Shown in pieces: positions 1-5,418 of a DNA stretch of 5,418 bases. Location: the NCBI GenBank assembly GCA_016872125.1, contig VHBD01000104.1, positions 1-5,418 of the forward strand, read 5' to 3'. Under the pieces are notes generated by a model. That model had not been told where the DNA came from. It ran no database searches and saw only the letters and a list, made by a program, of their open reading frames with translations. Position 1 is the stretch's first letter, and each line of letters begins with the position of its first letter. This DNA is from Sphingomonadales bacterium. Lineage in GTDB: Bacteria > Bacteroidota > Bacteroidia > UBA7662. A program made the position numbers and the translations under genes.

Positions 1-526
1 CATAATTGATCCGCATGTAGGCTGCGACGAAATTGCAGAGAAAGGCCCCCACATTAATACCCATGTAGAAGATATTGAAGCCTGAGTCCTTCTTGTTTTT
101 AAGCGCATCGGTATTGTAGAGGTTACCGACCAAGGTAGATATATTGGGTTTGAAGAATCCGTTACCGAGGATGATCAGGGCCAGGGCGGCATAGAAGGTT
201 TCGACGCTATGCACCGATAACAAAAAGTAACCGGAGGCCATCATAAGGCCACCCAGAATTATGGACTTGCGATAGCCGAGCATGCGGTCGGCCAAAAGCC
301 CACCGAGGAAGGGGGTCAGATAAACCAAACCCAAGTAGGTGCCGTAGATATCGGATTTGGTTTTGGAATCAAAACCCATTCCCCCGTTGTTCCAGCCATC
401 GAGCATATACAGCGAGAAAATACCCAGCATAAGGTAATAGCCAAATCTCTCCCACATTTCGGTGGCAAAGAGGTACCATAATCCGGTAGGGTGGCGGTCG
501 GAGGCAGCGTTGTTGTTGGAGCTCAT
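1..526 (-). CDS. POT/PTR-family proton-coupled oligopeptide transporter (N-terminal part, runs off the left edge)
   Basis: This is an inner-membrane MFS protein of the POT (PTR2) family, which imports di- and tripeptides with protons. Only the first 175 codons are inside the window, roughly the first third of a usual family member (about 450-550 residues); translation is open to the edge. Seen in the sequence: a short polar Asn-rich N-terminus, then the family's ExxERFxYY proton-coupling motif as EMWERFGYY (residues 23-31) in TM1. The MFS loop-2 region is PFLGGLLADRMLGYRKS (72-88). TM4 carries GNGFFKPN (121-128), whose Lys126 matches the conserved functional lysine of POT proteins. FNIFYMGINVG (150-160) is the second PTR2 signature in TM5. 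About five membrane helices are visible. The ATG at 526 is the natural start because the TM1 motif follows directly; no Shine-Dalgarno sequence precedes it. The gene lies 153 nt downstream of the dipeptidyl peptidase on the same strand, which fits uptake of the peptides that enzyme releases. Exact substrate range is not readable from the sequence. Confidence 0.95.
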   Translation of the reverse strand, partial: MSSNNNAASDRHPTGLWYLFATEMWERFGYYLMLGIFSLYMLDGWNNGGMGFDSKTKSDIYGTYLGLVYLTPFLGGLLADRMLGYRKSIILGGLMMASGYFLLSVHSVETFYAALALIILGNGFFKPNISTLVGNLYNTDALKNKKDSGFNIFYMGINVGAFLCNFVAAYMRINY

Positions 527-546
527 AGGTTGGTTTGGAAGTGAAA

Positions 547-566
547 CAAGGGCCTGCAAGGGCTAG
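547..566. repeat. Short tandem 10-mer repeat in the probable transporter leader
   Basis: Two adjacent 10-nt units, CAAGGGCCTG and CAAGGGCTAG on the plus strand, agree at 8 of 10 positions, with the first seven bases identical. The repeat ends 20 nt before the transporter's ATG, so it would lie in its 5' untranslated region. It could be a leader element or chance; nothing in the sequence assigns a function. Confidence 0.4.
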
Positions 567-582
567 CAGTTGTGAAATTAAG

Positions 583-673
583 CGAAAACCTAAGAAATTG
601 ACCTATGCTGGGCTTTCCTGGGTTTCGAAAATCGGACTAAAACGTTCGAGAACGAGCCAAAACTGTCGAAAAC
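583..673. repeat. Helically phased CGAAAAC-like motifs
   Basis: Four related 7-mers occur on the plus strand: CGAAAAC at 583, CGAAAAT at 626, CGAGAAC at 647 and CGAAAAC at 667. The start-to-start steps are 43, 21 and 20 nt, close to whole multiples of two DNA turns, so all copies would face the same side of the helix. The copy at 647 sits in an interrupted palindrome CGTTC-GA-GAACG (643-654). Such an arrangement fits repeated protein-binding sites or phased A-tracts that bend DNA. It may also be chance in a short AT-richer gap. Confidence 0.35.
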
Positions 674-679
674 GTGCGT

Positions 680-2971
680 TTAGAGGTTTTTTTGAAGGAA
701 GCCAGTGATTTTGGTGAACAACTGCAAGCGGGTTTTGCCCCCGCTGATCCCGTGGTTCTTGTCGGTATACGTGATGAAATCAAAGTCTTTGTTGAGATCC
801 ACCAGGCGTTTGGCCATGACCGCGGCATTTTGGTAATGCACATTGTCATCCGCCGTTCCGTGAATAAGGAGGTAGTTCCCCACCAGTTTCGCCGCATGGT
901 TTTCCGGGGAATTGTCGTCGTAACCCTCCGGGTTTTCGGATGGCAATCCCAAAAATCGCTCCGTATAGATGGAATCGTAAAAGCGCCAGTTGATCACCGG
1001 GGCCACCGCAACCGCTGCTTTGAATACATCGGCTCCTTTGGTGATCGCCAGGGAGCTCAGGTAGCCTCCAAAAGACCATCCAAAAATGCCAATCCGTTGA
1101 GCATCCACCCATGGAACTTTCCCAAAATACCGGGCAGCCGCAATTTGATCATCGCATTCCAATTTGCCTAATTGCCGGTAGGTGGCCTTTTCGAAAGCTG
1201 CACCTCGGTACCCTGTTCCTCTGCCGTCCACCGAAGCGACGACATAACCCAGGGTGGTCAGGTATTGAAACCACAGGTGGTATTGTCCCAAAGAGGCATC
1301 CACGGTTTGGCTACCCGGGCCACCGTAAACGAACATCAGGAGGGGGTAGCGCTTTTTGGGATTAAAATTTTGAGGATGAATTACATAGGCGTTAAGTATC
1401 GAGGAGTCGGCACCAGGAACTTGCATCAAGGACTTTGGACCCAAGGGAGCTTTTTGCAATTGAAGTTGAAGGGGTTTGTTATCCTGGAGTACCCGAATTT
1501 CTTGGTCTCTGCGATGCAGACTAACCCGAAGAGGCTGGGTGATGTTGGTGTGTTGCAACACATGGTAATCGTACGTTGGACTAAATCGGGCGGTGGTTTT
1601 GCCGTGTTCTTCCCCAAGCAGCGTTGCGGTGGGTACCGGTTGAGTTGGCGCCGATGGTTGGGGCTGTAGGTTGGGGAGTTCAGCCCGAAAAACTTGCCTC
1701 TCCATCGGGGTAGGAGCTGCTAAGGCATAGTAGTACTCACCTCTGGCTTGGTCCACCCCATAAAAATCCGTGATTTCTTGGCCATCAGGGCTGAGGGGAA
1801 CGATTTCTTTCCCTTGCATATCGTAGAGGTACAGGCGCTGGAATCCGGTTCTTTCACTGGAATGGACAAAGTGAGTCCCGCTTTGTAGAAAAACAAGATG
1901 ATCATGCAAGTCCACCCAGGTATCGGATTCCTCACGACGTAGCAGTCGCCGTACCCCGCTTTGACGGTCGATTAAGGTCAAGTCCAAACGATTTTGGGCC
2001 CGATTCATGGTTTGAACCCAAGCCAAACCGGCATCGTGGGTCCAGCCTATTCTCGCCAAATAATGTTCTGCATCGTCCCCCGTGCGGTGATCTTCTTGTA
2101 GGATGCAGCGGGGCGTTTTCTCGTTCAATTCAAGGATCCAAAGGCTCACGGCTGCGTTCGCTTCACCGGCTTTGGGGTATTTGAAACGCATTTCTTGGGG
2201 ATAGAGGTTACCCTCGTAGAGGGGTATGCTCATTTGAGGAACCTTCGATTCGTCAAAACGCAGGTAGAGCAGGGCGGTATTGTCCGGCGACCAGGCAAAG
2301 GCACGGGTTAATTCCAATTCTTCTTCGTAAACCCAATCCCCGTGACCGTTAATGACTTGATTGACGGCTCCGTCCTGGGTAACACGACGCAGGCTTGAGC
2401 GTTCCAGGTCCTTGATATAAAGGTCGTTTTGGTAAACAAAGGCAATGGAGCGGCCATCAGGTGAAAAAGCGGGGGCCATCACCTTGGCGCTATCCATCAA
2501 AGGGATGAAGCTGCGGTTACTTCGGCTCCAAACATAATAGACCGCTTTGGTAGAGTATCGATATACCGATTCCGTTTGGGTGGAGAGCAAGAGTACCGTT
2601 TCATCGGGAGAAAGTTCCACATCATCCCAGATGAAGCCCTCCGGGTGGCTTGGGGTACGCAACCAGCTCTCCTTGAGCAAGGTATCGGTGACTTGACCAT
2701 TCTGGTAGGCATAAATAAGCAAGGCATTTTCTGGAATCGAATCCCCAATACGTTGATTGTTGTAATAATGAATACCATCCTTCAGTGGCTCCATAACACC
2801 CGCCCCTCGTTGGGCGTATTTCCCCGATGCAAAAATGGAATTAAGGCTGAGTTCGTCTTCCGAGGCAGGGGCGTTACGGGATTGGGCAAGGAGGTTTGTT
2901 GATGCAGGTACAGCCGTTAAGGCGAGGAGGACGAGTATTCCTGCCTGTCGTACGAATTTGTTGAGGGTCAT
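680..2971 (-). CDS. Dipeptidyl peptidase IV (S9B family serine exopeptidase), secreted
   Basis: S9B enzymes remove N-terminal dipeptides, usually Xaa-Pro or Xaa-Ala, from peptides. Counting from the ATG at 2971 the protein has 763 residues, a normal length. A signal peptide (about 1-29, hydrophobic core IVLLALTAV-like, Ala at possible cleavage sites 23 and 29) sends it through the inner membrane. There is no lipobox cysteine and no C-terminal secretion domain, so a periplasmic location is likely. An eight-bladed DPPIV_N propeller region (about 35-500) contains DWVYEEE, whose Glu217-Glu218 match the pair that anchors the substrate N-terminus; Arg138 probably matches human Arg125. The alpha/beta hydrolase domain follows, with VYGGPG (Tyr549, oxyanion hole), GWSFGG (nucleophile Ser633), YDSIYTER (Tyr665, Tyr669), HGTADDNVH (Asp708) and DKNHGI (His740): a complete catalytic triad. 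A TTG six codons upstream (2989) would extend it to 769 residues, but the ATG gives a cleaner signal peptide. It starts 21 nt after the receptor gene's stop, so the two are probably cotranscribed. A prolyl tripeptidyl peptidase is a less likely alternative. Confidence 0.95.
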   Translation of the reverse strand: MTLNKFVRQAGILVLLALTAVPASTNLLAQSRNAPASEDELSLNSIFASGKYAQRGAGVMEPLKDGIHYYNNQRIGDSIPENALLIYAYQNGQVTDTLLKESWLRTPSHPEGFIWDDVELSPDETVLLLSTQTESVYRYSTKAVYYVWSRSNRSFIPLMDSAKVMAPAFSPDGRSIAFVYQNDLYIKDLERSSLRRVTQDGAVNQVINGHGDWVYEEELELTRAFAWSPDNTALLYLRFDESKVPQMSIPLYEGNLYPQEMRFKYPKAGEANAAVSLWILELNEKTPRCILQEDHRTGDDAEHYLARIGWTHDAGLAWVQTMNRAQNRLDLTLIDRQSGVRRLLRREESDTWVDLHDHLVFLQSGTHFVHSSERTGFQRLYLYDMQGKEIVPLSPDGQEITDFYGVDQARGEYYYALAAPTPMERQVFRAELPNLQPQPSAPTQPVPTATLLGEEHGKTTARFSPTYDYHVLQHTNITQPLRVSLHRRDQEIRVLQDNKPLQLQLQKAPLGPKSLMQVPGADSSILNAYVIHPQNFNPKKRYPLLMFVYGGPGSQTVDASLGQYHLWFQYLTTLGYVVASVDGRGTGYRGAAFEKATYRQLGKLECDDQIAAARYFGKVPWVDAQRIGIFGWSFGGYLSSLAITKGADVFKAAVAVAPVINWRFYDSIYTERFLGLPSENPEGYDDNSPENHAAKLVGNYLLIHGTADDNVHYQNAAVMAKRLVDLNKDFDFITYTDKNHGISGGKTRLQLFTKITGFLQKNL

Positions 2972-2992
2972 GGGGTCAGAGGGGATCAAGGT

Positions 2993-5272
2993 TTAGAGGT
3001 TCCATTGAGCTTGGAGGAGAAAGGCTCGGGGCGGGCCTAGATTGCCGGGGACAATGGCATAGGCTCGGTTGAAGGCGTTCCGCACCAAGACCGACAATTT
3101 GAAATGTTGTTGAATTTGAAAGGCCGTACGCAAATCCACGATCCAATCGCCCTGGTTGTTTTGTTGCCGAAATTCTGCGGTGCCAGGAATAAAGGAATAA
3201 AAAATATCGTCTATTTTGAGCATAAAGCTGTTGTAACGCAGGTTAATACCCGCTTGCATTCGCCCTCTTTCCCATAAAAGGTCGGATCTCCAAAGGTGCC
3301 GGCTGCGGTATTTGAGGGTGTCTTCCACCACATAGTCCGGTTCCGAAGGAATAGGCATGGCGTATTGGGTTGGGTGGGTGAAGGTATAGCCCATCATCCA
3401 GCGGAGCAGGTGGGTGCCCACCCGGGCTTGCCCTTCGGTTCCGGCTTCCACACCCCACATCACGGCCGTGGTGTTCAGAAGATTTTTTGCCTTGAATCCA
3501 ATTCCTTCGGCACCTGTTACAAAACTAAATTCGATCATGTCGGTGTAGCTGGTATAGAAAGTGGCAAGGTCCAAACCACCTTGGATCGCACCGAATTTGA
3601 ATCCTTGTCGTAGACCCATTTCGCCACTCCAGCCCTGTTCCGATTGCAAGGTGGGATTGGGTAGGACCTCGACGGCTCCGCCCACCGCCCGCACGTAGCG
3701 TTCGGCCACCGATGGCGCGCGAAAACCCTGTCCTACCGAGGCCCGAAGGTGCGTGGCGGGGAGAAGCGCGTAGGTCAACCCCGATCGAAATACCGGAAAA
3801 CGGATAAGAGAATCGGATTCGATACGGGTGGATTCGATGCGACCACCCAAGGAGAGCCCCAAACGACCTGCTTGGATATCCATCTGGCTGTACAAGGCCA
3901 CGGAGCGACTGTTCCGATCGCCATACAGGCCTTCGCTTTGCACATTGTTATGTAGGTAGGTAACGCCGCTGTTGCTGACCCAGGTGGATTTATTCGGCCC
4001 CACAAACCGGCGTTGAAATTGGTATTCGTGGTAGCGCATCAGGCCCCTTACATTGCGATCGCTGTCGCCCATGTTTTGGGTGAGGTACCAACGATTCTTG
4101 AGGGCATGGTTATTGCCCCAAGGATCGGTATAGCGCAGGACAGGGTCTACCATGGCCCGACGGCTGAGCAGGGTATCGTTGGTACCCGCAGACGGAAAAT
4201 GGGCGGAATCCAGATTGTTCCAAAACAAAAAATTACCGATTTTTTCGGTCATCAGGTTCGCGGCCAGACTCAACATGAGTTTGGAGCTGAGGCGATAACG
4301 CAAGGCGGTATTGGCGCGCAGTCGGTTACCAAATTCGCCCACACGGTAGCCGGGATCGGTGAGGGCCATGGCGCCCACTGTCCAATCCAAACGACCGGAA
4401 TTTTGTTGATAGAATCCGTTGATGCCGGATTGTAGAGGCATACGACCGGGATACGGGTCTGTGAATCGGGCCGGTGGGTGATCGTAACCCAAGGCGTAGG
4501 TTTGAAGCATACCACCCGGCTTGAGCCCCGGCCATTGGCTACGCAAATGAATGGCCCCACCCAGGGCCCCGCTTCCAAAAAGAACCGAGGACGCCCCCTT
4601 GATGACTTCAATCTGCGATAGCATCTCCATGGGCATAAAGGCCCAACGCACATCGTTGGCATCGGCGCTGAGCAAGGGCATTTCGTCCAGGAGGACTTGA
4701 ACCCGGCTTCCGGCACCGTAACTGAAGCCCGAGGTACCTCGGATATTGGCCTGTCCGTTGACGATGTTCACTCCGGGTACCCGGTCCATGGCATCGTCCA
4801 AACGGGTTAAGTTGTTTTGGCGAAGGAGTTCCGGTTGCAGGATTTGCATGGAGACCGAAACCTCCGAAAGCCTTTGTTCAAAGCGGCCAGCGCTGACGAC
4901 CACAGCCTCCAGGTTTTGGGCAACCGGTTCCATAACAATTTTCAGTGGGCCCCAAGTCCCGTTGGGTGCAGGTGCCGGTACGGCAATCCATTGGGTTTGG
5001 TACCCCACGGCCGAGACGCGAAGGGAACAACCCTTGGCCACGGCAACCAATTCAAAGGTGCCATCGCTTCGGCTTGCCGTACCTCCGGTGGGAGGTGGGG
5101 TGGTGAAGTTGGTGGCAGGACAGATCCACTGCAGGTTGGCCCCGGCCAAAGGGCTAAGGAGTTCGGCGTCCAAAACCTTGCCTTGAAGGGTGGTTTGGGC
5201 TTGGGCTCCAGCGGCTAAGCCTAAGCTTAAAACCAGAGTCCCTATCCAGGCCTTTAGAGTTGTACGGTCCAT
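2993..5272 (-). CDS. TonB-dependent outer-membrane receptor with N-terminal carboxypeptidase-regulatory-like domain
   Basis: This is a complete 759-residue receptor that would import a ligand across the outer membrane using TonB-ExbBD energy. A signal peptide ends near AGAQA|Q (residue 25-26). Residues 27-115 form a carboxypeptidase-regulatory-like domain (GKVLDAE, PLAGANL, SDGTFEL, SAVGYQ). A TonB box, EAVVVSAGRFEQ (122-133), closely resembles that of E. coli BtuB. The plug (about 130-245) includes RLDDAMDRVPGVNI, NIRGTSG, VLLDEMPL, IEVIKGASSVLFGSGALGG. The rest is the 22-strand barrel, with the family motifs GQGFRAPSVAERY (514-526) and NPTLQSE (539-545). The ATG at 5272 is the only ATG start available, since an in-frame TAA stands at 5305-5303. 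It overlaps the preceding receptor gene by 19 nt, implying translational coupling. The only two cysteines (51 and 81) are both in the N-terminal domain. No SusD/RagB gene lies next to it, unlike glycan or RagAB peptide importers. The ligand is unknown: peptides by context, or cobalamin or iron chelates by TonB-box similarity. Confidence 0.93.
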   Translation of the reverse strand: MDRTTLKAWIGTLVLSLGLAAGAQAQTTLQGKVLDAELLSPLAGANLQWICPATNFTTPPPTGGTASRSDGTFELVAVAKGCSLRVSAVGYQTQWIAVPAPAPNGTWGPLKIVMEPVAQNLEAVVVSAGRFEQRLSEVSVSMQILQPELLRQNNLTRLDDAMDRVPGVNIVNGQANIRGTSGFSYGAGSRVQVLLDEMPLLSADANDVRWAFMPMEMLSQIEVIKGASSVLFGSGALGGAIHLRSQWPGLKPGGMLQTYALGYDHPPARFTDPYPGRMPLQSGINGFYQQNSGRLDWTVGAMALTDPGYRVGEFGNRLRANTALRYRLSSKLMLSLAANLMTEKIGNFLFWNNLDSAHFPSAGTNDTLLSRRAMVDPVLRYTDPWGNNHALKNRWYLTQNMGDSDRNVRGLMRYHEYQFQRRFVGPNKSTWVSNSGVTYLHNNVQSEGLYGDRNSRSVALYSQMDIQAGRLGLSLGGRIESTRIESDSLIRFPVFRSGLTYALLPATHLRASVGQGFRAPSVAERYVRAVGGAVEVLPNPTLQSEQGWSGEMGLRQGFKFGAIQGGLDLATFYTSYTDMIEFSFVTGAEGIGFKAKNLLNTTAVMWGVEAGTEGQARVGTHLLRWMMGYTFTHPTQYAMPIPSEPDYVVEDTLKYRSRHLWRSDLLWERGRMQAGINLRYNSFMLKIDDIFYSFIPGTAEFRQQNNQGDWIVDLRTAFQIQQHFKLSVLVRNAFNRAYAIVPGNLGPPRAFLLQAQWNL

Positions 5273-5418
5273 TGCACTTGAAAGTTGCGTTGTTCTCCAA
5301 TATTACCGGGTACGGGCATCCAACTTCGATTCAGGGCATTGCGCACGATAAAATTGAATCGGTAACGGCCTTGCTGTCCGGTCCAGCCCAGGCGGAGGTC
5401 CACCAACCAATCCCCGTA
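5254..5418 (-). CDS. C-terminal end of a second TonB-dependent receptor (partial, runs off the right edge)
   Basis: An open frame enters from the right edge and ends at a TAA (5256-5254), giving 54 residues starting YGDWLVDLR. It aligns with the last 53 residues of the downstream receptor with one gap and about 24 identities: GDW-VDLR, VRNA-NR, VPGN-G and R-F all match. These are the last strands of a TonB-dependent barrel, so the gene is a neighbouring paralogue of the same subfamily. Its last six codons and stop overlap the first codons of the next gene. The DNA of the two ends has diverged clearly, so the duplication is not recent. Like its paralogue it ends in Leu rather than the aromatic residue usual for barrels. 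The N-terminal and plug parts are outside the window, so ligand type and overall integrity cannot be judged. Confidence 0.88.
   Translation of the reverse strand, partial: YGDWLVDLRLGWTGQQGRYRFNFIVRNALNRSWMPVPGNIGEQRNFQVQWTVQL

Larger units (their letters stand above)
527..679 (-). promoter_or_regulatory. Intergenic gap between peptidase and peptide transporter; possible promoter or operator region
   Basis: This 153-nt gap is the only clearly non-coding stretch in the window. It holds spaced CGAAAAC-like motifs and a short tandem 10-mer, annotated separately. A weak match to the Bacteroidota -7 element (TAnnTTTG) reads TAGGTTTT on the minus strand at 592-585. It would give a 5' UTR of about 50 nt for the transporter, but no TTG -33 element stands at the expected distance. 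I see no strong hairpin with a T-run, so a terminator after the peptidase gene is not demonstrated and read-through into the transporter is possible. Calling this region regulatory is inference from position. Confidence 0.35.

Noticed and set aside
585..592. Bacteroidota-type -7 promoter element (TAGGTTTT on the minus strand) for the transporter.
   Set aside because: The last consensus G is missing and no TTG -33 element lies 17-23 nt upstream, so the match could easily be chance.
643..660. Possible intrinsic terminator after the peptidase gene: minus-strand CGTT-CTCG-AACG followed by TTTT.
   Set aside because: The stem is only 4 bp with half A-T pairs and the T-run has four bases, too weak to call a terminator.
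674..1669. Two 165-codon plus-strand open frames placed end to end in the same frame (674-1171 and 1172-1669).
   Set aside because: They lie wholly antisense to the DPP IV gene, which has intact catalytic motifs. Their translations show no recognisable domain, and they are the expected shadow of a long gene with few stops in one antisense frame.
680..2971. Prolyl tripeptidyl peptidase or acylaminoacyl peptidase instead of DPP IV.
   Set aside because: The EE pair in DWVYEEE, the GWSxGG elbow and the YDSxYTER segment match DPP IV most directly. Tripeptidyl activity cannot be fully excluded without assay, so it is kept only as a minor alternative.
4013..5218. Plus-strand open frames of 130-150 codons opposite the receptor gene, and minus-strand frames such as 4270-4716.
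   Set aside because: All are covered by the complete receptor frame with clear family motifs; the alternative translations look like low-information shadows.
2993..5272. A SusC/RagA-type receptor of a polysaccharide or peptide utilisation locus.
   Set aside because: At 759 residues it is clearly shorter than typical SusC/RagA proteins (about 1000), and no SusD/RagB lipoprotein gene follows it.

Overview
The window suggests a member of the Bacteroidota. It contains TonB-dependent receptors with the N-terminal carboxypeptidase-regulatory-like domain typical of that phylum. It also has a secreted S9B dipeptidyl peptidase and a POT-family peptide transporter, and no recognisable Shine-Dalgarno sequence ahead of any of the three visible starts. 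By eye the G+C content is about one half, which is fairly high for the phylum. I cannot place it more precisely.

All real genes lie on the minus strand, so transcription runs from the right edge to the left. The order is: the last 54 codons of a TonB-dependent receptor (5254-5418); a complete second receptor of the same subfamily (2993-5272), whose start overlaps the first gene's end by 19 nt; a complete dipeptidyl peptidase IV (680-2971), beginning 21 nt after the receptor's stop; a 153-nt gap with short phased repeats (527-679); and the first 175 codons of a proton-coupled oligopeptide transporter (1-526), which runs off the left edge.

The first three genes look like one transcription unit. 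The transporter is either its last member or has its own promoter in the gap. Taken together the products could form a peptide-scavenging route: receptors in the outer membrane, a periplasmic or envelope peptidase that removes Xaa-Pro or similar dipeptides, and an inner-membrane symporter for di- and tripeptides. The peptidase-transporter pairing makes good functional sense. Linking the receptors to peptides is inference only: the complete receptor has a BtuB-like TonB box and no SusD/RagB partner in view, so cobalamin, iron chelates or another small ligand remain possible.

There are no RNA genes, mobile elements, CRISPR arrays or convincing terminators. The plus strand carries only shadow reading frames. 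The window is mostly ordinary core-type metabolism. The main points of interest are the tandem, overlapping receptor pair, its linkage to peptide use, the two-cysteine N-terminal domain of the complete receptor, and the phased repeats before the transporter.
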